Shown here: piece after piece, positions 8,278-18,486 of the stretch
How positions within the stretch are numbered: position 1 is the first letter of the stretch
How the letters are laid out: each line of letters starts with the position of its first letter
DNA from: Thioalkalivibrio sp. ALJ21
GTDB lineage: Bacteria > Pseudomonadota > Gammaproteobacteria > Ectothiorhodospirales > Ectothiorhodospiraceae
DNA length: 64,000 nucleotides
Direction of reading: 5' to 3'
NCBI RefSeq assembly: GCF_000378605.1
Contig: NZ_KB905155.1
Location: 1,206,416-1,270,415, forward strand
The notes under the pieces: generated by a model
Seen by the model: only the letters and a program-made list of their open reading frames with translations
What the model was told of the DNA's origin: nothing
Databases searched by the model: none
Position numbers and translations under genes: made by a program

Positions 8278-9618
8278 ATGACCCGTCTGCCCCCGTGGCT
8301 CCATGCCCTGCTCCTGACTGGCGCCCTGTGCGCCAGCCCCGCCCTTGCCCAAGAGATTGCCGAAGAGACCCCGGACGATGCCCAGACCGGCGCGGTCTCG
8401 GCCGCCACCAGCATCGACGCGGGCGGGGCCGAGATCCCGGTCGAGCGCTATCCCACTGATGGCGAGGCCGTGCTGCTGTGGTTCCCGTCCGAGCACGGGC
8501 TACTAGACGGCCACCGGCAGCAGGCCCTGGCGCTGCAGGCCGTCGGCGTCGAGGTCTGGCTGGCGGATCCGTTTGCCGGGCATTTCCTCCCGGAGGCGGC
8601 CTCCAGCTTCGACGAGATGCCGACCGAGACGGTAGGCGACCTGATCGAGGCCGCACACGCGGAGGACGAACGCGCGGTGTTCGTGTTCGGTAATGACCGC
8701 GCCCTGCCCTGGCTGCTTACGGGTCTGTACCACTGGCAGGAGGCGCATCCGGAGGCCGAACACCTCGCGGGGCTGATCATGATGAGCCCGTACCTGCACA
8801 CCGGCGTGGACACCGACGAGGCCGAGATGCAGCCCATCGTCGGCGTTACCAACCTCCCGATCTACATCATCCAGCCCATGCTCTCTCCACAGTTCCAGCA
8901 CCTGGGGCTGATCCGTTCGACCCTGAGCGACGGGGGCAGCCCCGTCGGGGCACGCCTGCTGCCCGAGCTGCGCGACCGGTTCTTCTTCCGTCCCGATGCG
9001 ATGGAGGCTGAACTCCTGGCACGCGAGATCTTTCACCAGGAGCTCGTCTACGGCATGGACCTGCTGCGCCGCCTGCCGGCCGCGCGCACCGCCGCCGCAT
9101 CCGACGACCGGGATCTGAGCGTGAGCACGCCCACCGGCGGCGACGTCCAGCTGGATGCACTGGACGAACCGATCGCGGCCCCGGAGCTGGTCCGCCCGGA
9201 CCTGGCCGGCAAAGAGCACCGTCTGGAGGACTATCGTGGCGAGGTCGTGCTGATCAACTTCTGGGCCAGCTGGTGCCCGCCCTGCGTGCACGAAATGCCG
9301 TCCATGCAGCTGCTGGAAGACGAGCTGCGCGAAGAGGGCTTTCGCATCCTCGCGGTCAATCTTGGCGAGGACGAAGAGACCATCCGCGACTTCATCGAGA
9401 ACGAGGTGCAAACGGAGTTCACCATCCTGCTTGATCCGGACCAGGAGTCCCTGAACGACTGGCGCGCGATGGCCTATCCCACCAGCTATGTCGTCGACCG
9501 CGAGGGCAACCTGCGCTACTACCTGTTCGGCGCGATCGAGTGGACCGAGCCCGGGGTCGTCGACCAGATGCGCGAGCTGCTCGAGGAAAACTACGAAGCC
9601 CCGGAAGGCGACGACTAG
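8278..9618 (+). CDS. Exported fusion: alpha/beta-hydrolase-like domain plus TlpA thioredoxin domain
   Basis: 446-residue protein with a signal peptide ending at SPALAQ. Residues about 45-270 resemble an alpha/beta hydrolase, but the region where the nucleophile elbow is expected reads VFGNDRALPW and lacks GXSXG, so hydrolase activity is doubtful. Residues about 300-440 are a TlpA/ResA-like thioredoxin domain with active-site C333-P-P-C336 (WASWCPPC) and the cis-proline loop YPTSYVVD. The protein probably works in periplasmic disulfide reduction or cytochrome maturation. Its stop codon shares the four bases CTAG (9615-9618) with the stop of the convergent next gene. Confidence 0.85.
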   Translation: MTRLPPWLHALLLTGALCASPALAQEIAEETPDDAQTGAVSAATSIDAGGAEIPVERYPTDGEAVLLWFPSEHGLLDGHRQQALALQAVGVEVWLADPFAGHFLPEAASSFDEMPTETVGDLIEAAHAEDERAVFVFGNDRALPWLLTGLYHWQEAHPEAEHLAGLIMMSPYLHTGVDTDEAEMQPIVGVTNLPIYIIQPMLSPQFQHLGLIRSTLSDGGSPVGARLLPELRDRFFFRPDAMEAELLAREIFHQELVYGMDLLRRLPAARTAAASDDRDLSVSTPTGGDVQLDALDEPIAAPELVRPDLAGKEHRLEDYRGEVVLINFWASWCPPCVHEMPSMQLLEDELREEGFRILAVNLGEDEETIRDFIENEVQTEFTILLDPDQESLNDWRAMAYPTSYVVDREGNLRYYLFGAIEWTEPGVVDQMRELLEENYEAPEGDD

Positions 9619-11210
9619 TCCGAACCCGGGGGCGTCCCGAACGCCTCGCGCAGCCACTCGCGCAGGGCGTCAAAGCCATGCTCCGCCCGCTTCGAGGGCG
9701 GCTGCATGCCCGGGACGAACCCGTACGCGCGAAATGGCTCCAGCAAGGCCGGATCGCCGCTGATGATGTGCACGGGCACGGCCCAGCTGGCGTCCTGACC
9801 AGTCACCAGGGCGGCCGGCTGGTGATCGCCCAGCATGAAAAACAGCGTGTCCTCGTCCGCATACCGCGCCGCATAGCCCCCGGTCACCTCCAGCGAATAG
9901 CGCACCGACTCCGCGTAGTACTCGCGCACACGATCGAAGTCCCGCCACAGCGACTCCGGGGTCGGTCCCTTTCCGGCCCACTCTTCGAAGACCGCGCCGT
10001 CTCCGATCGCCTCCCAGTCCTTCAGCACCGGCAGGATCGGGGTCCACGGCGCATGCGAGCTGATCAGGGCCAGCATTGCGAATATCGGGCGTTCCGAGGG
10101 CTCGCGGATCTCGCGCTCGAAGAACGACCAGGTGTACTGGTCCGGCATGGTCACCCAGAAAAACGGCGGCCCGGCGTAGTCGAACGCGTGCTTGTCGACG
10201 ATCCGGTCCCAGCGAAACCACTGCCCCTCCGGCCAGTCGAGCTGGATCGCCGGTGCCAGCATGGCCGTCTCGTGCCCGGTCGCCTGAAAGTCCTGCACCA
10301 GGGTGTCGCGGGTCTGCGCCTGCAGGGCGTCGTAATGCCCGGCGTAGCGCACCTGCAGGCCCGTGAGCAGCGAGGCCTGCGCCAGCCAGGACTGCCCCCC
10401 GGCGATCGGGGCGTCCAGTACGCCGGTCACCACATGCAGGTCCGCGGCGTCCAATTGCTCGCCGATGGACTCGAGGCTCGGCACAAGTACGGGCGCATAG
10501 CGCTCGTCGAACACGGCCGAGATCCCGTAGGACTCCACCAGCCCCAGGATCACGTCCACGTCACCAAGACCTGGCAGAGGGCGCCCCTCGGCCTGCTCGC
10601 GGGTCTGTTCCAGGCGCTCGCGAAATGCGTGGTTCTCCGCCAACGCCTCCTGCCCGGCCACGATCTGCTCCTGAACCGAAACGAGCCCGGGCGCGGCCGT
10701 ACCCGGCGGTGCCGCACCCCGTGCGGAGACGACCGCCCCCACCAATCCAAGCGTGAGCAGACCGACCGAAACGGACAGGGGTACTCGGCGCAGACGCTCC
10801 GGATGCGCGGTCAGCGCGAACAACCCGCGGCCCGCGCCCGCGATCACCGCGACCAGCCCCACGATCAGGACACCGGCCAGCGCCACGGTGGCCCAGACAT
10901 CCAGGTTGCCGGTCACCAGCCGGTAGACCGCGTCCAGCAGAATCCAGTCCTGCATTACGTTCAGGGGGCGTACCAGGCTGACGCGGGTCAGGGCATCGAA
11001 CAGGGCCAGCACCACCAGCGCCAGCAGAACGAATCCGGCCAGCCAGGCCAGCGCACGCGCCAGCCGCCGGGCGGGCAACAGCGCGAACAGCCCGACCAGC
11101 AGGACCGCCTCCCAGGCCAGCCAGTGTGGCCCGATCCCCGCGTGACGGGGCACGTCCAGCCCCAGCAGCACGACGTTGAGTGCCGCGAGGGTCAGCAGCA
11201 GTCGAATCAC
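9615..11210 (-). CDS. Membrane-anchored sulfatase-like protein (alkaline phosphatase superfamily)
   Basis: About 530 residues: an N-terminal block of roughly five membrane helices (to residue ~165) followed by a large periplasmic domain of the sulfatase/LtaS-EptA type. Features include GLVESYGISAV near the nucleophile position, ISSHAPWTPI, and LFFMLGDHQPAA near the C-terminus (the metal-binding GDH of the superfamily). The usual Ser/Thr nucleophile context is altered (ESYG), so the reaction is uncertain. The longest frame begins with a GTG at 11249 inside a dispersed repeat; I prefer the GTG at 11210 (VIRLLLTLAAL), directly before the first membrane helix, although no good ribosome binding site is seen. 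Confidence 0.75.
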   Translation of the reverse strand: MIRLLLTLAALNVVLLGLDVPRHAGIGPHWLAWEAVLLVGLFALLPARRLARALAWLAGFVLLALVVLALFDALTRVSLVRPLNVMQDWILLDAVYRLVTGNLDVWATVALAGVLIVGLVAVIAGAGRGLFALTAHPERLRRVPLSVSVGLLTLGLVGAVVSARGAAPPGTAAPGLVSVQEQIVAGQEALAENHAFRERLEQTREQAEGRPLPGLGDVDVILGLVESYGISAVFDERYAPVLVPSLESIGEQLDAADLHVVTGVLDAPIAGGQSWLAQASLLTGLQVRYAGHYDALQAQTRDTLVQDFQATGHETAMLAPAIQLDWPEGQWFRWDRIVDKHAFDYAGPPFFWVTMPDQYTWSFFEREIREPSERPIFAMLALISSHAPWTPILPVLKDWEAIGDGAVFEEWAGKGPTPESLWRDFDRVREYYAESVRYSLEVTGGYAARYADEDTLFFMLGDHQPAALVTGQDASWAVPVHIISGDPALLEPFRAYGFVPGMQPPSKRAEHGFDALREWLREAFGTPPGSD

Positions 11211-11225
11211 GGGCAGACGGACATT

Positions 11226-11256
11226 AGGGAAACACTGATCAATGTACACGCTCGCG
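11226..11256. repeat. Single copy of the 31-bp MITE terminal repeat
   Basis: The 31 bp here are nearly identical to the terminal inverted repeats of the element at 59879-60158 (29 bases identical from GGAAACACTGATCAATG onward). No matching second end is nearby, so this is a solo end or remnant. It supplies the stop codon of the cytochrome b561 gene and a spurious GTG start for the sulfatase-like gene. Confidence 0.8.
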
Positions 11257-11832
11257 CCGCGGGGAACCGAACGTCATCCGCTGCAATACCCCATCCCGAC
11301 GGACACGCCAGTGGTACAGGGCCGCCGAGATATGACCCAGCGCCAGTACCAGGATGGTGATCCCCAGTATCTGGTGCCAGGCAAACAGGGTCTCCGACAG
11401 CGCCTCGTTTTCCGGGAACAGGCCCGGCAGGATCAGCGGACCCAGCTGCACCGGGTAGCCGCCGGCGGCCGTGGCCCACCAGCCAATCACCGGCATCACG
11501 ATCAGCAGCAGATACAGCAGGCCGTGGACCGACTCGGCGGCGATGCGCTGGGCCGGAGGCAACGCGACCGCGTAGGGCGGCTTGCCGTGACGCAGCCGCA
11601 GACCCACACGCACCAGCATCAGCAGCAAAATCAGCACGCCGAAGCTCTTGTGCCAGGTGTAGATGGTGTCGGTCGTGCCTTCGCCAAAGCGCTCCTGGAG
11701 ACCCTCGAAGCCATACCAGCCGATGGTCCCGCCCAGCGCCAGCGCACCCAGCACCAGCACGGCGACCGCCCAGTGCACGATCCGCTGGCTCAGGGCATAA
11801 CGCGGCCACACTCCGGTATTGTCCGTCTCCAT
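11239..11832 (-). CDS. Cytochrome b561 family protein
   Basis: 197-residue four-helix diheme membrane cytochrome of the prokaryotic b561 family, which passes electrons between quinol and periplasmic acceptors. Histidines in helix positions are visible: H20 (RIVHWAVAV), H61 (TWHKSFGV), one in FAWHQILGITI and one in LALGHISAALYHW. The start is the ATG at 11832, preceded by GGGAG; the frame extends further upstream without support. The last four residues (ERVH) and the stop come from a dispersed 31-bp repeat, so the natural C-terminus was slightly altered by a repeat insertion. Confidence 0.88.
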   Translation of the reverse strand: METDNTGVWPRYALSQRIVHWAVAVLVLGALALGGTIGWYGFEGLQERFGEGTTDTIYTWHKSFGVLILLLMLVRVGLRLRHGKPPYAVALPPAQRIAAESVHGLLYLLLIVMPVIGWWATAAGGYPVQLGPLILPGLFPENEALSETLFAWHQILGITILVLALGHISAALYHWRVRRDGVLQRMTFGSPRRERVH

Positions 11833-11955
11833 CCCGCACTCCCGTTCGTGTATGTCCCCAACATGCCGCCCGCACACGATACCTGCAACCCGTCGTTCCC
11901 CCACCTCGCCTGGCGAGATACGCCCGTCACCGTGCAGGGCCAGTATGCTTTGAAC

Positions 11956-12681
11956 ATGCGCTCACCCGAACCCACTGCCCCATCGCTGACCGGCGTACGC
12001 TGCCTGACGTTCGACCTTGATGACACCCTGTGGCCGGTCATGCCGGTGATCCATCATGCCGAGGCGCGCTTCTACGCCTGGCTGCGCGAGCATGCGCCAG
12101 TGGTCTGCGAACGCTTTGATCCACAGGCCCTGATTGCTGAACGGACCGCCTTCATGCGCGCCGCCCCGCAGAGCGAGCGCCACGACCTGACCGGCCTGCG
12201 CAAGCGCTGGCTGCGCGAGCTGGCCACGGACTGCGGCTGCTGTCCCGATCTCTTGTCGGGCGAGGGATTCGAGGTGTTCTGGCATGCGCGCAACGAGGTG
12301 ACACCCTTCCCCGAGGCCGACGGCGTGCTCGCCACGCTGTCGCATCACTTCCGGCTGGGCGCGATCAGCAACGGCAACGCCGATGTTTTTCGCACGCGGC
12401 TGGGCCGCCACTTCGACTTCGCGATCGCCGCCGGCGAGGCCGGCGCGGCCAAACCCGACCCGGCGATCTTCGCGCAGGCCCGCGAGCAGGCCGGCGTCGA
12501 GCCCGAACGGATCCTGCATGTGGGGGATGACAGTACCAGCGACGTCCTCGGGGCCCTGAACGCGGGGTTCCAGGCGGCCTGGTTCAACCCCGACGCGCTG
12601 CCCTGGGAACACGGGCGACCCCGCCCCGTGCTGACGCTGGGCCGTCTGGGCCAGCTGCCGCGACACCTCGGGATCGACTAG
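11956..12681 (+). CDS. HAD-superfamily hydrolase, YigB-like
   Basis: 241-residue haloacid dehalogenase-type phosphatase. Motif I is FDLDDTLWP with nucleophile D20 and acid D22; motif II is AISNGNADV; motif III Lys is in GAAKPDP; motif IV is HVGDDSTSDVLGA. The domain resembles YigB, which dephosphorylates FMN and related phosphometabolites. The start is the ATG at 11956 just before the SPEPTAPSLTG segment; the frame is open upstream through the divergent b561 gene but that part is a shadow. Substrate is not determined by sequence. Confidence 0.88.
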   Translation: MRSPEPTAPSLTGVRCLTFDLDDTLWPVMPVIHHAEARFYAWLREHAPVVCERFDPQALIAERTAFMRAAPQSERHDLTGLRKRWLRELATDCGCCPDLLSGEGFEVFWHARNEVTPFPEADGVLATLSHHFRLGAISNGNADVFRTRLGRHFDFAIAAGEAGAAKPDPAIFAQAREQAGVEPERILHVGDDSTSDVLGALNAGFQAAWFNPDALPWEHGRPRPVLTLGRLGQLPRHLGID

Positions 12682-12703
12682 GCGCGCCTATCGCCGCGTC
12701 CCC

Positions 12704-13123
12704 TCAGTCGGGGTCGACGCGGCCACGCAGGGCCTTCTTGCGGCCGCGGTGGGTCTTGCCCTCAAGCCGACGCAGCTTGGAGGCGCGCGTGGGGCGGGTC
12801 GGCTTGCGCGTCTTGATCGGCCGGCCGGCCTCGCGGAGGAGTTCGGCCAGGCGCTCCAGCGCATCCTCGCGGTTGGCCTCCTGGGTGCGGTACTGCTGCG
12901 CCTTGATCACCACCACGCCGTCCTTGCTGATGCGCCGGTCGCGGCGGCGCAGCAGGCGCTGCTTGTAGACCTCCGGGAGGCTGGAGGCGCGGATGTCAAA
13001 ACGCAGATGAATGGCCGAGGCGACCTTGTTTACGTTCTGTCCGCCCGCACCCTGTGCCCGAATGGCGGTCAGCTCGATCTCGTCTTCGGGCACCGCGACG
13101 CTGTTGGAGATGCGAAGAACCAT
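12704..13123 (-). CDS. arfB: Alternative ribosome-rescue peptidyl-tRNA hydrolase ArfB
   Basis: 139-residue class-I release-factor-like protein that rescues stalled ribosomes. The catalytic GGQ is at residues 27-29 ([11 protein letters not shown]), and the basic C-terminal tail that inserts into the empty mRNA channel is present ([20 protein letters not shown] then KRRGRKKA-like residues). Length matches E. coli ArfB/YaeJ (140). Its ATG directly abuts the stop of the upstream lipoprotein gene (TGAATG), so the two are probably co-transcribed. Confidence 0.95.
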   Translation of the reverse strand: MVLRISNSVAVPEDEIELTAIRAQGAGGQNVNKVASAIHLRFDIRASSLPEVYKQRLLRRRDRRISKDGVVVIKAQQYRTQEANREDALERLAELLREAGRPIKTRKPTRPTRASKLRRLEGKTHRGRKKALRGRVDPD

Positions 13124-13435
13124 TCAGCGAAAGTCGCCGTCCCGGATCCGGCCCTCGTCGTCCAGCTCGGCGAAGAAGCGCGAGTTGTCCTCGCGGTATT
13201 CGTGAGTCGCGATCTCGCCCGGCAGTACCAAGGTCACGTCCGGGTAGACGCGTTCGAACTCCTCGGGGCTTGGGCGGGTTTCCAGGAAGTGCAGAAACGG
13301 GTTCATCTGCTTGACCGTCCCCGGGCGCGGCTCAGGCCCGTCGGCACGCGTCTCGGTCTTGTGGACCGCGCAGCCGCTAGCCCCGAGCGCCAGCATCACT
13401 GCCACTACGGACATCCATCGAAGTATTCGTGCCAT
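13124..13435 (-). CDS. Small predicted lipoprotein
   Basis: 103-residue protein with a lipoprotein signal: MARILRWMSVVAVMLALG then the lipobox-like LGASGC with the lipidated cysteine at residue 22. The mature part is acidic and ends EDNSRFFAELDDEGRIRDGDFR. I do not recognise a family. It precedes arfB with no intergenic space. Function unknown. Confidence 0.75.
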   Translation of the reverse strand: MARILRWMSVVAVMLALGASGCAVHKTETRADGPEPRPGTVKQMNPFLHFLETRPSPEEFERVYPDVTLVLPGEIATHEYREDNSRFFAELDDEGRIRDGDFR

Positions 13436-13465
13436 GCATCCCTCCGGCGTCGGTCGTATGCGCCT

Positions 13466-13576
13466 TTATTGCGAGGCGTCGCAGGCGCCGTGGCAATCAT
13501 CGCAAGCTGGCATCAAGCCACAAACCACTGGTTTCGGATAGAGGTCGCCGCGTCGCTACGCTCCTCGCGATGACGG
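13466..13576. repeat. 111-bp dispersed palindromic element, copy A
   Basis: Begins TTATTGCGAGG and ends CCTCGCGATGACGG, so its ends are inverted repeats of each other. A second copy of the same length with the same ends lies at 50437-50547. The ends resemble a palindromic repeat (CATTGCGAGG type) that is widespread in bacterial genomes. No coding content. Confidence 0.75.
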
Positions 13577-13603
13577 TGCCAACGCAGGGCTCCGGGGTCG
13601 CCC

Positions 13604-15196
<1,593 letters not shown>

Positions 15197-15277
15197 GGTC
15201 TTGGGTCGCCTGAGTGAAGCGCGGGAGTTTAACGCGAAAACGGGGCAGGCGTTGCGTTTCCCGGTGCCCGGAATGCA

Positions 15278-15307
15278 AACGGCCCCGGACTTTTGTCCGG
15301 GGCCGTT
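15278..15307 (-). terminator. Perfect 13-bp hairpin between the Sel1 gene and prfC
   Basis: Arms 15278-15290 and 15295-15307 pair perfectly around a TTTT/AAAA loop, in the gap downstream of the Sel1-repeat gene on the minus strand. The tail is short in T residues, but the stem is GC-rich and stable. Confidence 0.7.
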
Positions 15308-15345
15308 GCTGCTACGCCCTGACCAATGGTACTGAAAAGCACCTA

Positions 15346-16149
15346 TCAGCGTGCAGAGGCTCGCTGGATCGCGGAGGACTGTTCGTCCAGCCGGTTCTGA
15401 GCCAGGTCCAGATCACGCTGGCTCATGCGCGTCTTCACGGTTTCCATGCGTTCACGGTCCTCGGCCAGGGAATACCAGACATAGGCCTCGACCAGGTCAC
15501 GCTCGACGCCCTGTCCGTTCTGGTGCAGGCGCCCGAGACCGATCTGTGCATTGCGATCGCCTCGCTCCGCGGCCTTGGTGTACCAGCGGGCCGCCTCGGC
15601 CGGATCCCGGTTCGTGCCACGACCTGTTTCGTGCAGGAAACCGTAGTAATACTTGGCCGAAACCTGCCCCTGCTCGGCCGCCTTGCCCAGCCACTCCAGG
15701 GCCTCGCCATTCGACTGCTCGTTACGGGCATAGTGACTGCCCAGCCAGTACTGCGCATTGGCGTAGCCGAGTTCAGCCGAGCGGGTGTAGTGCTCGAGCG
15801 CCTTGTCTTCATCGGTGGCCGTGCCACGACCGGCGGCGAACATGAAACCAAGATAGTAGTGGGCGCCCGCATGGTCGTCATCCGCCGCACGCGCGAACCA
15901 GTGCAGCGCCGCATCGTAATCCACGTCGGTACCACGGCCGACATAGTTGGCCATGCCCACGTCGAACATGGCGCGGGTGTCACCGCGCTGGGCGTTGCCT
16001 TCACGAATCTCGTACCAGACCCCGAGCAGCTCCTGCTGCCGTTCGGCCTCGTCGTAACCGAAGTCCTGGGCCTGGGCCACACCGACCCCGAAGGCCAGGG
16101 GCAGAGTCAGGGGAAGGGAGAAAAACAACGCACGCAGGGTTCGGGACAT
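15346..16149 (-). CDS. Exported Sel1-repeat (TPR-like) protein
   Basis: 267 residues with a signal peptide ending at GVAQA, then about five Sel1-like repeats recognised by the recurring pattern A-x-x-x-LG-x-x-Y/F-x-x-GRGT-x-x-D (for example [20 protein letters not shown] and [19 protein letters not shown]). Sel1 repeats form superhelical scaffolds for protein-protein contacts, usually in periplasmic or envelope stress pathways. The C-terminus is helical and charged. Partner unknown. Confidence 0.9.
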   Translation of the reverse strand: MSRTLRALFFSLPLTLPLAFGVGVAQAQDFGYDEAERQQELLGVWYEIREGNAQRGDTRAMFDVGMANYVGRGTDVDYDAALHWFARAADDDHAGAHYYLGFMFAAGRGTATDEDKALEHYTRSAELGYANAQYWLGSHYARNEQSNGEALEWLGKAAEQGQVSAKYYYGFLHETGRGTNRDPAEAARWYTKAAERGDRNAQIGLGRLHQNGQGVERDLVEAYVWYSLAEDRERMETVKTRMSQRDLDLAQNRLDEQSSAIQRASAR

Positions 16150-16304
16150 GGGGCAGCCTCACAGGGAATTCCGGCATCAATGCCGGTTACGATCATAGAC
16201 CGCCCCCCATCCGCGCGCAAAACTCGTCCGCGGGTACGAGAACCCCTGGCCGCAAAACGCTCTCCGAACGCCGAAGAACGTGGCAGACGTCACACTGTTT
16301 CGAG

Positions 16305-16784
16305 TCACGTCCCGGCCGGGGTGTCACATCGGCAACTCAGCACCCAGGCATCCTCGCGGCCGCTGTGCAAGGGGTAGTAGCGCGGCCGGGTCCCGATGTG
16401 CTCGAACCCCTCCGAGCGGTAGAGCTGCACCGCCGCGACATTGGAGGGACGAACCTCCAGAAACAGGGCCTCGGCCTTCTGTTCGCAGGCATAGTCGAGC
16501 AGGCGGCGCAGCATGAAGCGACCCAGCCCGTAACCCTGCCAGCGTCGATCGACGGTCAGGTTCAGCAGGTGCGCCTCGCCGGCCGCGACGGTCAGCACAG
16601 CGTGCCCCACCTGGCGCTCGTCCACCTCCAGCACCCAGCAGTCGTAGCCAACCCGGATGCAGTCCTCGAAGATGCGCGCGGTCCACGGATAGTGGTAGGC
16701 CTCGCGCTCGATACCCATCACACGCTCGACATCCTCGGCCAGCATGCGGCGCATCCGGGGTTGTACTTGCGGCTCGGCACTCAT
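16305..16784 (-). CDS. rimI: Ribosomal protein S18-alanine N-acetyltransferase RimI
   Basis: 159-residue GNAT enzyme that acetylates the N-terminal alanine of ribosomal protein S18. The acetyl-CoA loop is RRWQGYGLGRFMLRRLL (motif Q-x-x-G-x-G), followed by FLEVRPSNVAAVQLYRSEGF, which is diagnostic of RimI. The typical neighbour tsaB is absent; instead a uracil-DNA glycosylase gene lies upstream, as is seen in several proteobacteria. Confidence 0.93.
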   Translation of the reverse strand: MSAEPQVQPRMRRMLAEDVERVMGIEREAYHYPWTARIFEDCIRVGYDCWVLEVDERQVGHAVLTVAAGEAHLLNLTVDRRWQGYGLGRFMLRRLLDYACEQKAEALFLEVRPSNVAAVQLYRSEGFEHIGTRPRYYPLHSGREDAWVLSCRCDTPAGT

Positions 16785-16878
16785 GGCGTCGGGCTGGGTC
16801 TCCTGAGTTCATTACCTGGGCTGAACATATAGGCGTGTAGGCGCTCGCTGCGTTCCCTAACACCTACAGTCTGCAGGG

Positions 16879-17673
16879 TTAGCCCCCGGGCGCACTCGTC
16901 AGGCAGGCCCGAGCGCGCTGCAGGTCCTGCCAGGCCTTGGCCTTGTCCTGCGGCTTCCGCAGAAGATAGGCCGGATGATAGGTCACGACCAGCGGGACCT
17001 CACGATACCGATGCAGGCTGCCACGCATCCGGCCCAGCGGCTGGTCGGTCCCCAGCAGATGCTGGGCGGCGATACGCCCGAGCGCCACGATTACCTCCGG
17101 CTGCACCAGCTCGATCTGCCGGTCGAGGAAGCCGCGGCAGGCCCGGGACTCGTCTGGACTGGGGTCACGGTTGTTCGGCGGGCGACACTTGAGGACATTC
17201 GCGATAAAGACATCCTGCCGGCGATCGAGCCCCAGTGCGGCGAGCATACTGTCCAGCAACTGGCCGGCACGCCCGACAAACGGCTCGCCCCGGCGGTCTT
17301 CCTCGGCCCCCGGGGCCTCGCCCACGAACAGCCACCGGGCGCGGCGATCGCCCACACCGAACACGGTCTGCGTACGCTGGGCCGCGAGTTCGGCGCAGGC
17401 CGTGCAGTCGCGCACGCGGGCTTCGAGCTCTGGCCAGTCCAATGCCGCGACCCCGCCTTCCACCGGCACGTCTGCGGGAGACACGAGCGGCCCGGATGTC
17501 TCGGAGGGTGCGCCGGGTGCCTGGGCCGACTCGACCTCGGGCATTAGCGGCGCAGCTGGAGGGTCGGCGGCCGGTACCGCGGCCGGCAGCCCCGGAAAGG
17601 CGCCGTCCCGGGCACGCCAGATGGGGATCCCCATGTCGGCCAGGATACGGCGTTTGCGCGCCGACAGCTCCAC
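16879..17673 (-). CDS. Uracil-DNA glycosylase, iron-sulfur family 4/5 type
   Basis: 264 residues. The four cysteines expected to hold the [4Fe-4S] cluster of type-4 glycosylases are C90 and C93 (RDCTAC), C163 (VLKCRPPNNRDP) and C179 (RACRGFL). The uracil-binding loop GEAPGAEEDRRGEPFVGRAG and the terminal HPAYLLR motif are intact. It removes uracil from DNA to start base-excision repair. An N-terminal extension of about 75 residues rich in Pro and Ala precedes the domain. Starts 3 bases after the pssA stop on the minus strand. Confidence 0.93.
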   Translation of the reverse strand: MELSARKRRILADMGIPIWRARDGAFPGLPAAVPAADPPAAPLMPEVESAQAPGAPSETSGPLVSPADVPVEGGVAALDWPELEARVRDCTACAELAAQRTQTVFGVGDRRARWLFVGEAPGAEEDRRGEPFVGRAGQLLDSMLAALGLDRRQDVFIANVLKCRPPNNRDPSPDESRACRGFLDRQIELVQPEVIVALGRIAAQHLLGTDQPLGRMRGSLHRYREVPLVVTYHPAYLLRKPQDKAKAWQDLQRARACLTSAPGG

Positions 17674-17676
17674 GCC

Positions 17677-18486
17677 TCAGTCCCCCGAAGGTGTACGACG
17701 CCGATGGCGGCGCCAGCGTTCCAGCGTCAGCAAGGGCCCGGAGAGGGCATAAACCACGAAACCCGCCCAAAGGACCTTGGGCGGATCCAGCGCCAGCAGC
17801 ATCAGTGCACCTACCACCCCGACAATCGCCAGGAAGGGCACCCGATGCTTGAAGTCCATGTCCTTGAAGCTGAAGTAGGTCAGATTGCTGACCATGGCCG
17901 CACCCGCCAGAACCGTCACGATCAGAATCGCGACCACGTAGGGATCGGCCAGGTCCGCCGGAATGCCGAGATCCTCCAGCACCCAGACCATCCCCACCAC
18001 CAGCGCGGCGGCGGCGGGGCTCGGCAGGCCCTGAAAGAATCGCTTGTCGACCACGGCCAGACGGCTGTTGAAGCGCGCCAGACGCAACGCCGCGGCCGTG
18101 GCAAAGAAGAAGGCCGCCACCCAGCCGAGATTGCCCAGGTCCTGCAGCTGCCACAGGTACACGACCAGGGCCGGGGCTACGCCGAAGGAGACCAGATCAG
18201 AAAGCGAGTCGTACTGCGCCCCGAACTCGCTTTGCGTGTCCGTCATGCGCGCCACGCGCCCATCCAGGGTATCCAGGACCATGGCCACGAACACTGCAAT
18301 CGCGGCGGTCGTGAATTCGCCATTGATCGCGGAGACAATCGCGAAGAAGCCGGAGAAGAGCACCCCGGTCGTGAACAGGTTGGGCAGCAGAAAAATCCCG
18401 CGGCGACGCCGGGCACGCCCCTCGTGCCGATCGCCCGCCCCGTTCATCTCGTCGATGTTGCTTGATCCCTCGTCATCCGGCGTCAC
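17677..18486 (-). CDS. pssA: CDP-diacylglycerol--serine O-phosphatidyltransferase
   Basis: 269-residue membrane enzyme making phosphatidylserine from CDP-diacylglycerol and serine. The CDP-alcohol phosphotransferase signature is complete: D72, D75-G76, A79-R80, G89, D93, D97. Several membrane helices follow. It overlaps the upstream psd-like gene by 4 bases (ATGA), so the two are coupled; ilvC-psd-pssA is a conserved order in proteobacteria. The partner decarboxylase here appears to be catalytically dead. Confidence 0.95.
   Translation of the reverse strand: MTPDDEGSSNIDEMNGAGDRHEGRARRRRGIFLLPNLFTTGVLFSGFFAIVSAINGEFTTAAIAVFVAMVLDTLDGRVARMTDTQSEFGAQYDSLSDLVSFGVAPALVVYLWQLQDLGNLGWVAAFFFATAAALRLARFNSRLAVVDKRFFQGLPSPAAAALVVGMVWVLEDLGIPADLADPYVVAILIVTVLAGAAMVSNLTYFSFKDMDFKHRVPFLAIVGVVGALMLLALDPPKVLWAGFVVYALSGPLLTLERWRRHRRRTPSGD

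Noticed and set aside
9540..11360. Plus-strand 606-codon frame
   Set aside because: Antisense to the sulfatase-like gene and starts within the TlpA fusion; composition is that of a shadow frame.
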